Source: Pagrus major (lineage: Eukaryota > Chordata > Actinopteri > Spariformes > Sparidae). Taken from it: a stretch of 64,000 nucleotides of DNA. The position numbers and the translations under genes were made by a program. Each line of letters starts with the position of its first letter. Positions within the stretch are counted from its first letter, which is position 1. Of the stretch, positions 11,829 through 23,514 are shown in pieces. The notes below the pieces were generated by a model. That model did not search any database, had not been told where the DNA came from, and saw nothing but the letters and a program-made list of their open reading frames with translations. Location of the stretch: assembly GCF_040436345.1 (NCBI RefSeq), contig NC_133230.1:13774197-13838196 (forward strand), in the 5' to 3' direction.

Positions 11829-13426
11829 TCATTGCCAAAGTGCATGGTGAACACATGATGAAAAAAACAGCAGACTGACAGAAGTGAAGATGCGGCTCTG
11901 TCCACTCTTTGTAGTCATGGCGCTCTTTGTAGTCATGGTCATGGTCATAGTCATGGTCATCCCTACGGGTCTGGTCCCTGTCATCTTTGTTGTCATGGTG
12001 ATGGGGGTCTGGGTGCTGATTGGACTGGTTCCTGTGGAGTTGCTGTTGATGTTAGTGGTGTTTTTTTTGGATGTTGCATTGGAGATTTTAGGCTCTGGTA
12101 GTGCCCCTGCCATCTGGAGAAGAAGAAGAAGAAGAAGAAGAAGAAGAAGAAGAAATTAAAAAAATACTCCATGAATCCATTTTTTAATTTTGGCATTGAT
12201 TTAAATTACATTTATATTTAATTCCTAACATGAATATTTAAATCACATTGGTCAGGAAAAATACAAGCACAGGCAGTGTTGTAAAAGTATCAGAAAGTCA
12301 TACTTAAGTACAATGGTGGAATGTAACTAAGTATATGTACTCAATTTACAATTAAACAATTTTGAGGTACTGTATTTGTATTTGAGTATTTACATTTTCT
12401 GCTACTTTACACTCCCGCTCCACTACATTTTGGAGGCAAATATCGTACTTGTACTCCACTACATTTTTTGCTAACTTTAGTTACTAGTTACTTTGAAGAT
12501 TACAAGTTGCATCTGAGCCAAAGTATTGAAATCAGATTAAAAAAAAACAAAGATTTAAATAATCAGAAAATTCTTATATATATACATACATGTAACTATA
12601 TGTATAATTTCATTTTACTGTACTTGTACTCTTGATACTTAAGTACATTTAACATTAAAGTACTTTTCATACGGGGGACTTTCACTCATACCAAAGTAAT
12701 ACTTTAACTCGATATCTTTACTTTTACTTGAGTATGACTTTTGGATCCCTCTTATAAGACTGCACACAGTAAAGATATCGTGTTTAAAAATTACTTCACT
12801 CAGGGGGATAGTAATTGAGTAAAAGTTAAAGTATCTGATATTGAATGTACTTATGTATTAAAAGTAATTTTTAGACAATAAATGTACTAAGTATATAATA
12901 AATTAATAAATCAATTAAAAAATGTACTGCTTTCGCTCTAGTGCAGTGTGCAATCTGCAAAGTAACTAGTAACTAAAGTAATCAAATACATGTAGTGGAG
13001 TGAAAAGTACAATATTGCTGAATATATGCCTCATAAATGTAGTGGAGTGAAAGTATTAAATGGCAGAAAATTGAAAAACTCAAGGTACTCAAGTACCTCA
13101 AAATTATACTCAAGTATAGAACTTGAGTAAATGTACTCAGTTACATTTCATCATTGATACGATTTATGGCAAACAGGAGTGGATTTAATCATTTATTCAT
13201 GATATTAGAGCTTTTCGTGTGAGAAATCAGAAATCATTTTTGTAGTTAAAATAAGAAGAAACAATAAAATCTGAAGAACTTTCTCCTTTTGGATTTAGAT
13301 TTTTTCTTTCTTTCTTGTTCTTCGTCGTATCTCTCTACTTTACAACCAGTGACGAAGATCTTTTACCTGTGCACAGACAAATCCCAGCAGAGACAGCGAA
13401 AACAGCCCGAGGACAATGAACTTCAT
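11829..13426 (-). CDS. Mucin-like gene B: signal peptide + Ser/Thr/Asn-rich domain (114 aa)
   Basis: Exon 1 (13426 down to 13367) encodes MKFIVLGLFSLSLLGFVCAQ, a signal peptide with a good cleavage site after VCA, and ends at CAG|GTAAAAG in phase 0. Exon 2 (12113 down to 11829) follows a TTC-repeat polypyrimidine tract and CTCCAG. It encodes MAGALPEPKISNATSKKNTT, further sequons (NST), a Met-Thr repeat (MTMTMTMTMTTK) and a moderately hydrophobic end, IFTSVSLLFFSSCVHHALWQ. The architecture and intron phase are the same as in genes A and C. The tail is a weaker GPI signal than in A or C, so a secreted product is possible. No family assignment beyond the shared plan. Confidence 0.65.
11900..11970 (-). 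repeat. Short tandem repeat coding for the Met-Thr run of gene B
   Basis: Degenerate GTCATG hexamers on the plus strand encode alternating Met and Thr in gene B. Length slippage here would stay in frame because the unit is 6 bp. Confidence 0.7.
12118..12155 (-). repeat. (TTC)n microsatellite forming the splice-acceptor pyrimidine tract of gene B
   Basis: On the plus strand this is a pure AGA/GAA run of about 12 units. On the minus strand it is TTCTTC... leading directly into CTCCAG and exon 2 of mucin-like gene B, so the microsatellite is itself the polypyrimidine tract. Confidence 0.85.
12285..13160. mobile_element. Palindromic MITE composite (AAGTACTTAAGTA family)
   Basis: Contains motifs such as ATGTAACTAAGTATATGTACTC, CTCCACTACATTTTGGAGGC and, in inverted orientation, GTAGTGGAGTGAAAAGTAC and GAGTAAATGTACTCAGTTAC. 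These are hallmarks of a very common teleost foldback element. At least two copies are nested or abutted. The composite lies in the intron of mucin-like gene B. Related copies occur at 22500-22770 and 58095-58415. Confidence 0.7.
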
Positions 13427-13478
13427 GTTGGATGAGAGGTGATTTCCTCTTGAAGACAATCAGAAGGCAGCAAGTATC

Positions 13479-13488
13479 TTATTTAAAC
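13479..13488 (-). promoter_or_regulatory. TATA-like box of mucin-like gene B
   Basis: TTTAAATAAG on the minus strand lies about 55 bp upstream of the ATG at 13426, a position similar to the boxes of genes A and C. Confidence 0.45.
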
Positions 13489-13499
13489 CTCGCTGTTTT

Positions 13500-14890
13500 T
13501 TTTTTAAAATCAACTTTTCAATTGTATTTCTTTCTTTTTAATGTTGAGCGCGGTCGTACACTTGCGTATCCTTGCCGAGAGTCTTAGCTTTGTAAACTGT
13601 GTCTTTCTTGAGTCTGGCCTATTATAAGGCAATCAGATTTTTCACCTGATACCTGTTTCCATTCAGGAAGCCTGGCCTCAGTCTCCACCCCAGCGATGGA
13701 CCACAAATGCAAAACCCTCACACTGAGCCAAATGACATCAATCCAGATATGGATGTAAGAGATATCTTGTATCTTTGCTGTCTTTGTTCGGCAAAGTTCC
13801 TCCAACCACTGTATTTTTGTCATGTCATGTCTGTGATTGTCTGCAGAATTTAGGAAGACAGTCACAGATAAATAATTTATTACACAGCTTCTTTCTTGTA
13901 AAGAAATGCTACATGACGATGGCCTCTCAGTGAACCAGATTTTCCTAAAAATTTCCCTAAATTTCTCAGACATTTGACTGCAGTTTAACATAAATTCTCT
14001 ATTTAGTCGGAAATTATATTTTTTTCCAAAAGATGTACCCTTCTTTAGGTCAGCTCCAGTAATAACTTTCATCACAACCTACATACTTACATTACTCGAC
14101 TCATAGTTTAAGATACAAATACACACATACACAGAAATACATACAACATGATATCACTTCATGAGAGCCTGTCATTGTAGTCAGGAAACAAAAGACAAAG
14201 CAACACATTGAAGGTGGTTCATGACAAACAGCCTGGTTTCAAAGAGGCAGTAAGTGAGAATTTATTTTTTCAAATGTTCAAATATGAACTAAAATGATCA
14301 ACAGAATACGAAGAAATAGCATTTTTTCCTTTACAATGTCTATGTATTGTGTTGCAGAGACAACTACTCATAACTACAGCTACAGTTAGCAGCAGTAGGC
14401 GGTCACTCTGGTGACTTGAATCTGTACCCACCACTTTTAGTACAACTAAGGTTTAGGTTTAGGTAACTAAGGCTTATCAGCTGCACACAAAATTTGACCT
14501 TGGTCGATGAAACCCTTAAATTGTATTTTTAAAAACACTTTCATATGTATTTTGACAATATATTTTAAATCCAATGGCAATTATGTTGTCAATTAACATT
14601 TCACTTTCAAAAGAATACAGAGAAATGTCACATCCTGTGTTTACGTTTGCTTTTTGTGATTCAAATGTGGTAGTTTTGACATCTGAACAACGGGATTATA
14701 CATTATTTAGTAAGACTGTGTGCAACAGTCTTGGTAAAAAGTGAAAAAAAGCTCACAGCAAACAAAGCACTTCATAGCACTGATATGAGTCACAGTAAGA
14801 GGGTAAATAGAAGAGATTAAATGACAGGCTCTGTCAAAAATCTAACATTTCTATTGAGGAAAGGTGAATCTGTGATTTGCTTTTGCCTTT
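13500..14890. other. Spacer between mucin-like genes B and C
   Basis: No supported gene. At 14352-14430 there is a fragment (CTACAGTTAGCAGCAGTAGG, GGTCACTCTGGTGA) resembling the core of the MITE seen at 2022-2353. The remainder is AT-rich and unrecognised. Confidence 0.5.
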
Positions 14891-14895
14891 TCACT

Positions 14896-17458
14896 TTAGT
14901 CCCATACGCCGTAGATCAGAACAGAGATCACAGGCACCAGGAGTAGACTGCAGGACCCGATTAAAGAGGCAGACCCATCTTTTGGCGTCGTAGCTGAAGT
15001 TTTGGGACTGCTGGGCCCGGTGGCCCCAAATGTAGAAGGGTGGGGGGTGCTTCTAGAGCTCGTAGTTGCTTGAGTGGTCGTTGTGCGCTGTGATGTAGTG
15101 GTGGCGGAGGTGGTTGAGACTGGAGTTGTAGTTCTGGTTACAGTAGTACCGTTGGTGATGGGGCCGGGCAGCGCTGTGGCTCCTGTTCCGGTGCTGTTGC
15201 TGCTCCCTGTTGAATTTGTTCCCTGTAAAAGAGAACAGTTTGCATTGTAGAAGAGAAGAGATAAGTCCAGAGTTACTTTCTGTTTTAGAACGAAAATCGG
15301 TGGCAAACACATCATCTCTGTCAGTTCACTATAATAAAACAAGATACACATCCTCATGTTCTTCTTGTGCTGTTTAGCCAGGTGGTTTGGGTTTTATTTG
15401 TTCAGGTTTCAAGAGATGCGTGTTGATCATTCCCACCGCAATTTCAGTACAACGGAGGCGAGGTATTTTATTTTTGTGGTTCCAGCAGCAATAAAAACCA
15501 GCACCAGGAAAGGAAAGAAAAAGACTGAGAAAACAAGATCAATAGCAACCCCATGCCTTCGCATTTCATTTGTAACTGGAGTTTGTGATATTTGTGGAAG
15601 TTACAAAAGATGCTGGAGCATGCATCATTTTTATGTCCACCAAGTACTTCTGCAGCATCTTCAGCTGTTGCTGATTATTGTGTGCACACAGAATTTAGAT
15701 TTTGGTCTCTGAACAGGAACAATGACACCAAATCTAACAACCTCACTGTTACGGCAAGAGCTCAAATGTTGTTTTTACACCACTGTTCATAAACAAGTTA
15801 AACAAAGGAATCAAAGTGTGCTAAAAAGCTGGTTGTTGTTGGTTGGACAAAGCTGATTTACCGTCTTCCCTGTGTTGTTGCGACCTGGTCGCTGCCACGC
15901 CCTGACTCCAGCTGTGAGACGCACAGACCTGAGACCGATATCCAGCCTCACATTTCGCTTTTGGCTTGGAAGAAAATATATTTCCCACGAGGTCACATGT
16001 GAAATACACACTGCTGCTGATTCTTCTTATGTATTTTGTGTGCCATGAGCCCACAAATTAAATTCCTCCACTACATTGGGGTCGCAGAAATCCCCAATAC
16101 AGACCTGGCAAACAAAGAGGTAACTGTAGAAAAACCTTTAACTTAAGTGAATCAAACGTTTAAGACACAAAAACCTGTAGCTGTGTGTCTGCAGCACTTA
16201 TCACTGTGCTGAATCCTCTTCCCACCCTCCTTCACTCAACACTGATTTAAAGTTATGATTTCCTGCCGTAGATAAAGCTTCAGTACACTGTGGCTCAGTG
16301 TCGGAGACAAATCATAGCCACACGACGCAAAGGTCAAGCACCTGCTGTTCCAACTGAGTACATGAAGCGCGGAGACATTAATCCTGCTTTGCATATGGCT
16401 GTGGTTAGTAGAGGCCTGGAGTGTGTGTCTGCCCTCCACTAATTGTTCCCTAACTGCACACGGCATATCTACACCTGCCTTCATCTTCCCTGTCGTCCAA
16501 ACCTACGTTCTATTTTTCCTGATAGGTCATATCTACTTGATCTGGAAATCTGAGTGCTCCGGTGACTCACCTCAGCGAAAGAAAAAAAGACAAAGTAAAG
16601 TAGGTCCAATATATTCAGTTTCACAGAATTATAGCAGTGGAGGACTTAATAAGGACTTAATAAATCTCCTGCTCATGATTACAATAGAGCAGAGGAAATA
16701 TGACCTTACAGGGTTGAGTGAAAAACAGTTTTCAGAGGAAATTTGACCAAAGGTTAATTAAATCCGTTGACTAACGCTCCAAATCATAGCAATTTGGCAC
16801 ATTTAAATAGAAATCCTAAGTAACCAATGCTTTTTTCTATGTTTTGGGTTTCATGAAATTTAAAAATATGATTAAAATAAATACCAAAACACTACAAACA
16901 CAAAATAAACTACTGTGTCCAAGGTCAAGAATGAATTTTCAATTTACAATTTTAAGCCAACATTGATGGAAAGTGCTCAGAAAAAAAGCTCCACAACAGC
17001 TGCTAAATGGGCCCTAATGATGACTAATGTTTCCTTGGTCGAGAATAAAATCATTATTTTTGTTCTCATTATTTCATTTTTTTTATTTTACTCTTGATTA
17101 AGTGTTTCAGTTTTGCAAAGGGTAAGTGTTGTCTCCAGTGGAAAATAAAGTCCAAACACAAAAAAACACTGCTTGAATAAAAAGCTCTATTTGCCTAGAC
17201 TTTGAGAGGCATTTAAATGTTTCATTTACCTTAGTGACTCATTTGACTGCAACCATTCTTACAAAAGGCAGTTTGCTTTGCGTTCATGTTCCAGATACGT
17301 AAATCAGCTGTCCACTAATCAGAGAGGCTGAACTGCTCGGCCATCACTGACCCATCACAGCCCTCAAACTCAGAGTCCAAAGTGTCCCTTACCTCAGCGC
17401 AGCCCACTGACATGACGGTCAAACAGACACAGAGCACGAGCATCCTTGTTTTCTCCAT
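14896..17458 (-). CDS. Mucin-like gene C: signal peptide + Ser/Thr-rich domain + GPI-type tail (130 aa)
   Basis: Exon 1 (17458 down to 17393) begins MEKTRMLVLCVCLTVMSVG and ends GCAE at a GTAAGG donor in phase 0. Exon 2 (15222 down to 14896) follows a TCTCTTTTACAG acceptor. It encodes GTNSTGSSNSTGTG with sequons, a Thr/Ser stretch (TTTSQRTTTTQATTSS), a Pro/Ser segment and a C-terminus KDGSASLIGSCSLLLVPVIS plus VLIYGVWD. Small residues (DGSAS) precede a hydrophobic tail, so GPI anchoring is plausible. A strong TATA box (TATAAAAG) lies about 62 bp upstream. It has the same architecture as genes A and B but a longer intron (2.17 kb). Met6 could be an alternative start and still gives a signal peptide. 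The identity beyond mucin-like is unknown. Confidence 0.7.
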
Positions 17459-17519
17459 CCCGAGCTTCAGTTTCTTCCTCCCCTCGTTCTTTATGGCTGT
17501 CCCCACCTTCACATCCCTC

Positions 17520-17527
17520 CTTTTATA
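17520..17527 (-). promoter_or_regulatory. TATA box of mucin-like gene C
   Basis: TATAAAAG in the context GGTATAAAAGGAGGG on the minus strand is a canonical vertebrate TATA box. It would place the transcription start about 30 bp before the ATG at 17458. Confidence 0.65.
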
Positions 17528-17639
17528 CCTGTCGGCCCTCCATAACACTGATGCTGATAAGAAAAATGAAAAAAAAAATGCACTGACAGTAATCTGGAGC
17601 AGCATTACTGCTAAGAGAGAGCAGACAAGTGAATGAATC

Positions 17640-18020
17640 TGATATGTAAATTTGAATTACAGCATGAGAAAACCTCACACTGTAGTTTGTCAAAAGTATG
17701 TCGTACTGAACGTCATTTCTAAAGCTAGGGTCACACCTTGTTTTTACCTGTTCAACCCTGGAGGTTAAAGCACCACGATGAATAAATGTTGAGGAGATCG
17801 TCCCACATTATAAAGTAGCACCATATCATATTACCACATTATCTCTGCTTAAATAGATTGTTAAGGATCATGATAACAGGGCTGGGAGTTCCGCGTACAC
17901 CTTTATTTTTCAGCAGCTTCGGCTGCTGCTGCTGTCACACGTCTGTGTGTGTTTATGGTGTGTTATCTTGGTAAAATGTGCTCCTGGAGACATCTGCTGT
18001 ATTTTGGGTGTTTTGCAGGT
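17640..18020. other. Spacer upstream of mucin-like gene C
   Basis: Non-coding. Contains a short CTGCTG run near 17920. No gene or recognisable element seen. Confidence 0.5.
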
Positions 18021-18024
18021 GTTT

Positions 18025-18745
18025 ATTTGTCTGTCTGTCTGTGGACAGATTTTTGTCAGCACAACAGTGGGGCGACCATTAAGGGGGCCGACAGTAGGGG
18101 CCTGACCCCTTCACACACTTTATGCCCCGGTCCACAGCAGTTTTGAGTATTTTGCCAGGTGCTTATACGTCTGTCTGTCTGTCCCTTCTTCTGTCTGCCT
18201 GTCCGCCTGTCTTTCTTTCTGTCCCTCCATCTGTCTATCCGCCTCTGGCTGTCCATCTGCCTGTCTGTCCGTCCGCCCATCAGTCCGTCCATCTGTCTGT
18301 CCGTCTATCTGCCTTTCTGTCTGTCTGTGCATCTTTCCATCTGTGTGTCCACTTGTCCATGCATCCATTTTTATGTCTGTCTATCGATCTGCCCATCCAT
18401 CCATCCATCCATCCATCTGTCTGTCTGTTCATTTGTGGTCCATCTATCTGTCTGTCCATCCATCCGTTTGTCTGTCTGTCTGTCTTTCTGTCAATCCGTC
18501 CTTCTGTCTGTCCATCTGTCCGTCCGTCCACCTGGCTTTCTGTCAGTACGTGTCTGTCGTTCTGTCAATCCGTCCATCTATCTGTCTGTCCATCTATCTG
18601 TCTGTCCATCCGTTTGTCTGTCTGTCTGTCTGTGTTTCTGTCAATCCGTCCTTCTGTCTGTCCATCTGTCCGTGCATCCGTCCGTCTGTCCGTCCTTCCA
18701 TCTGGCTTTCTGTCTGTACGTGTCTGTCTGTCCATCACCAATTTC
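18025..18745. repeat. Large degenerate TCTG/TCCA/TCCG tetranucleotide array
   Basis: About 580 bp (18167-18745) of interspersed TCTG, TCCA, TCCG and TCTA units, with a shorter TCTG run at 18028-18046. A duplicated lead-in, 'tattttg(cc/gg)...aggtg(t/c)ttat', precedes each run. The array creates long open frames on both strands because no common tetramer phase makes a stop; these are not genes. Confidence 0.92.
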
Positions 18746-18837
18746 TTAAAAAAAAAAGTTGACAAAGCTCAAATTTCAAAGGCGGCAACTGAGTTGAACA
18801 GTGAGTACCAGATTATTGATAATGAGAATTCACAGTG

Positions 18838-18890
18838 TAATAGATAGATTGATAACTTAATTAATCCCCGAAGGGAAATTAGGTAGCAGC
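18838..18890 (+). mobile_element. LINE 3'-terminus relic
   Basis: 'attaatccccgaagggaaatt' is a motif I associate with the 3' ends of teleost CR1/Rex-type LINEs. Only the tail is visible, adjacent to the tetranucleotide array. Confidence 0.4.
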
Positions 18891-19109
18891 AGGTACATTC
18901 AAATACAAGTACAATCTGTAATCTGTGGAGTCTTAGAAGGAAACACTGAGCAACCTCTGAAAGTTTGTTTTCCTCCGCTCTACAACTAGTGAGCACACAG
19001 AGCTGTGCCACTTTGTAATCAATTACAGTTAAAAGATTATAATTGAACAGGATACAATGACCCGGGGTCAAAGGAAAAACTACTTCTATCTTCTGGCAAT
19101 TTGTAATCA

Positions 19110-20840
19110 TTATTTTTTTGCCGTGCAGTTTGATGGAAACAGAAACTAACGTGCTTCTTCATATTTCACTTTTCACTTTCAACCAGGCCCAGATAAACTC
19201 CAGTGCAGAAAATGGAAATTGATGTGATACGATAAGGCAACTCACCTACAGATGTACGTAACCACAGAAACTCACCGCCGCAGGGTTACTCTGATAACAC
19301 AAGAATTCTGTTTTGCTCACTTTGACATTTTTCCGTCCCACTGGACTTTATTTGGATGAAAATTTTGGGGAAAAGGCACGTTTGATTTCACCTTGTCTGT
19401 TGACCAACGGCTGCCAGGAGCCGTTGGAACAACTGAAGCAATCAGAAAGGAATGTTTCTCCCTCTGCTGTGTTTGATTTTTGATATCCAGTGTGCACAAA
19501 AACTAAAAACTGGCATCTTATCACCTCCAAAGGAACAAAGCAAGGATGTGACAGCCTCATTGCACTTATGCATGAAATAACAATAACACTTTGGTACGGG
19601 CCTTTGTTTCAACCATCCCTCAATATTAGCATTACATGAAATAACCAATCCTGGAAATAACATACCTTTGGTGAGTAAAATGTATCTTCCCATAAAAATG
19701 TAACAAAAGGAAAAGTACATAGACAATCCCTCTCATTTTGATTTTATAAGGTTAAAGATGTCAGAGGGAAGGGTGGGGAAGAAAGGCTTCAAGTGATAAG
19801 TTCTCACGTTAAGCAAGCACTTTAGTCCACCCTGCTGGACCCCACAAATTCACTGCTTAACATGTGTACATATGCAGGTGATTGAAGGAAAGGTGCGGAC
19901 TCAGAAATACTGGGACCATTTTAATAATGACAGTCCAAAAGTAACCCAATGCAAACCATAACACACTTTCCTCCCCGCATCACCACACAACCTAAAAACC
20001 AGAGAGGGAAAACTGGTTGTGCTGGTAGCTGTGTGAGCACAGCCAAGCCTTTGTCATGCTTTATCAGCCATGTGATCGCCGTGCTGCATGTTTCCTGGTA
20101 TCAGACATTTTACTGTCCCTTCAGATAAGCCAATGCCCCATCATCAGTGATACCGGAAACTACTGCAACTGCTGCATATTTAATCTGCTGCCCTATATAT
20201 TTTTTTTCTTACATATGTTTCGCAGGATCGTCTCAGAATCTAGTACAAGAATTTGACATGACACTGTTGTCTTCCTTGCCTTGCCCTGATATCTTCTATG
20301 TTATTGGCCCCTTTTGTGTGACATCTTTATCTGATGAGTTAATGATTGCGTAAAGTAGGGTTTCATTGCTTCTCCATGACGGTGAGAGAATGCAATAAGT
20401 AGAGGGAAGGGTCTTGTAAATATTTCATTTGATGCTCAGAAAGACAATAAAGTTTCTGTAAACTCAAAAGTACATTTCTACAAAAGTAAATAATGGATGA
20501 TGCATGAACAGTTTCAAAACCATAAACTGAAGAAGGATCCTTCTTACGAGACGAGATGTCGAATTCCTCATGATCGTGCTGCTCCTCAAGGTGAAAAGAG
20601 AAAACTGAACACAGATGACGTGACTGATTTTCATTCTTACAAGAGTAAACAAGCCATGTTGACCTTTGTTTACCATCTTAGTTTAGCATGTCTTAGTTTA
20701 ACATTTGCTAATTTGCGATACACAAAGTACAGGTGAGTTTGATGGGAATGTCATTAGTTTTGCAGATATTTGGTCATAAACTAAAGACTTGATGATGGTA
20801 ACAAATGACGGAAGCAGATAAAAGCTGTACAAGCTGTTGT
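19110..20840. other. Gene-free stretch
   Basis: Mixed-composition non-coding DNA. The open frames are short, lack start context or splice partners, and match no family I know. No repeat family recognised. Confidence 0.5.
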
Positions 20841-20844
20841 TTTT

Positions 20845-21182
20845 TTAAAGGACAGTTTCACCCAAAAATGTTGTCATTATCTTCTCACCCCCATGCTGAC
20901 GGAAAGCCGGGTGAAGTTTTGCAGTCCACAAAACATTTGTGGAGCTTCACAGCAAAACAGTGTTGCAGTATTCTCCTTTTTGTGCCATTTTATACTTTGT
21001 TTTTAGTTGTTTTTTACATTTTAAAACAAGTCCCCATCGACTTCATCTGTTTACGAAAATGCTCTTTTTCTGTGAAGCTCCAGAAATGTTTTATGAACCG
21101 CAAAACTTCACACATCTTCCACCGGCAAGGGGGTGAGTAGATAATGACTGAGTTGTCATTTTTGGGTGAACTTTTCCTTTAA
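20845..21182. mobile_element. MITE with CACCCAAAAATG-type inverted termini
   Basis: Left end TTAAAGGACAGTTTCACCCA and right end TGGGTGAACTTTTCCTTTAA are inverted repeats of each other. The interior holds further inverted segments (TGGAGCTTCACAG / CTGTGAAGCTCCA). This is a widespread teleost non-autonomous DNA element. The open frames across it are by-products. Confidence 0.75.
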
Positions 21183-21189
21183 GCCTTTA

Positions 21190-22500
21190 GAGGAGTTTAA
21201 AAAACATTAACATTAAAATAACGTCTCCTGTGATGTTATTTCAAGCAAGTAATAACTGCAAAGGATGCAATCAGGACAGTAATACCCTGTTGGTACCTCT
21301 AATTTATCTGTAAGAGCTTTCAAAAGAGTTATTAAATTAAATACACACAATAAAAAAATATATGTGTAGTGGAGAGTTATAAATAATAGAATAATATTGT
21401 CAGGTCAAAATATGTTCAAATGTGTCTAAAACGCTTCATTCTTTGACCATCCCTGCTGTTCAGCGCCATCAGTGACTTCCAGTGACCTCTGTCTTTAACG
21501 CCTGCCTGCAAACCAAATCTCCATTCAGGATACTAACCAAGTTCAAGCTGAAGATCTACAGTGAATAAACAATTATGAAAATAGTGAAGTACAAAAACAA
21601 AGCAAGGGGAGCAGAAGAAAAACATCCCAGCAGAGTCAAATCAAGGTGCAGCCGAGCAGGGGAGAGTAAAACAGCCTCACAGTCGATTTAGAAGTTGTTA
21701 TTCTGATTCTTTGTTCTGTTCTTGCTGGTTTCTTTGCACTCAATTCAATCAATTCTGGCCTTGAAAATAGAAGCAAACAGTTTTTCAATTTTTTTTTTTC
21801 TTGCACACAGAAATTTTCCCTGACACGGAGAAATAATGTGTACAGAAATTCAACCTTTAGCTTATCAAGTACTGACTCATGTTTCTCACGTTACCTAAGG
21901 GCAACAGGAAGGGCATTTGAGGCTATAAACCACATCACAAGAAAAACAAAATCTACTTCCTTAAAACTTTTTGCCAGTCACAACGGCAGAAACCTTTCAT
22001 CTTAAGTAAACACTGATCAGTCAAAGGTTTAACTGCTATAGAAAACACTCAACGATAAATCACAGGCAATGAATGATTTGGCATTAATGAACGTCATTTG
22101 GCTGGCCGGGCTTCAAGGAAATAAAATAACACTCTAATGACCTCCACTCAACTCCATTATTAGTGCTTTATTTATATGATCTCTTCACTTTACTCTATAA
22201 AACAGTGGTTTAGTTTTAAATAAATACATCTTGGTAGGTCGGGATATAGATTCGTTGCAGCGGTCAGTGCTAAAAGAGTTGGTGGGTTGATGCGTAACTG
22301 AGTGACTCTTTTAAAAATGTATGCAGGATATAATATTGTAGAGCACTGTAAAAGTAGCCACACTTAATGTTGCTTATTTCACATTTCATCTATATTATAG
22401 CCAAGTAATAATATTCTAAATATATATTAAATGTTAGTCTGTTTCTTGCAGGTATTTTGCATGCTATTATATCTATAAAAATCTCACGAGCAGTAATGGA
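21190..22500. other. Gene-free stretch upstream of med30
   Basis: AT-rich non-coding DNA. No gene, RNA or clear repeat recognised. Confidence 0.5.
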
Positions 22501-22770
22501 AAAGTACATAAAGGGCGTACTTGGGTGAGGTTAAAGACATTGTGTTGAAATTTTGGTAAAAGTGAGTCACCCATTCGAATTCTACTTGAGTAAATTCCTT
22601 TAGTATCTGATATAAATGTACTTAAGTATCAAAAGTCCAAGTATAAGTAAATTATACATACATATATGTATACTATATGTATGTTTAAACTGTGCTACCT
22701 TGGTTTGGCGCTGCGCACACTCTGCAAAGTAACTACTTGCTCGAGTTATCAAATACATGTAGTGGAATAA
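22500..22770. mobile_element. MITE relic (AAGTACTTAAGTA family)
   Basis: 'aaatgtacttaagtatcaaaag', 'actctgcaaagtaac' and 'aaatacatgtagtgga' match the family described at 12285-13160. Partial and decayed. Confidence 0.6.
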
Positions 22771-22956
22771 AAACTGTGGTAGTGCTACTTTTGCTCATGT
22801 AAATCAATTAAAATCATTTTTATTTATATAGCTCAGAAAACTATGTATAGGATCTGAGAACACCTCTGCATACATCCATGACTGCTGTGCTGTAGTGAGG
22901 TTGGCCCACTGTCTCCATTTTGGCTCCATCTAGTGGTGGGACATGGCTCCTTCTCT

Positions 22957-22970
22957 ACCCGGAAGTGACG
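22957..22970 (+). promoter_or_regulatory. ETS-type core promoter motif of med30
   Basis: ACCCGGAAGTGACG is a strong ETS (GABPA/ELK-like) site of the kind typical of TATA-less housekeeping promoters. It is just upstream of the presumed non-coding first exon, whose donor is at 23132. Confidence 0.55.
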
Positions 22971-22984
22971 CAATGAAAACAAAA

Positions 22985-23131
22985 AACGTGCAGCGCTTGC
23001 TGAAAGAAATCAGCGGGACGGTCTCATTATGTCGTATTTAAAATAATAAATCAAACAGACGTTATTTTGGGCAGCTACTGCAGCGAGCCGGAGATATTTG
23101 GACAGCATTTTCTCACAGGAAGTTGATTTAG
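22985..23131 (+). other. Presumed non-coding first exon of med30
   Basis: A donor (TTTAG|GTAAGC) ends this segment at 23131. The matching acceptor (CCCCAATAG) ends at 23505, nine bases before the first ATG. The 5' boundary is a guess based on the ETS motif. Confidence 0.5.
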
Positions 23132-23514
23132 GTAAGCTGTTTTCAGCACTCGCCGCCGGCTAGCTAGCAGGCTAATAGCTAACTAGCTTGCCTCTCTATG
23201 AGCCTTTCCATTGAAAATTGCTAAGGCTAGCCTGTTTAGCCACAAAGATTAGCTCTGGTCAGTCACCAGAAACTGTGTTTAATAGTTTAGTGCGTACGAG
23301 AATAGAAGTTGTGGGTTTTGCTAACAGTTGAAGTTTACGCATAGTAGATAAAGTAACGTTACATCTTCAGGAAATTAGTATTACTGTCATTTTGAAGCTC
23401 TTTCAGTTATTCCAGTGAATGAAGTTCAGACTACTCAAACAACAACATGGTTGGGCTCTTTGTCAAGCTATCACCTTTATGTTCCTATTAAATGTTCCCC
23501 AATAGATTGATTTA

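Noticed and set aside
13584..14075. 163-aa minus-strand open frame downstream of gene C
   Set aside because: No recognisable domain, signal peptide or splice context. It lies in the B-C spacer and has no paired exon like the mucin genes.
18122..18847. 241-aa Ser/Cys/Leu-rich open frame and its neighbours on both strands
   Set aside because: Produced by the TCTG/TCCA array; several frames on both strands are open, which is a compositional effect.
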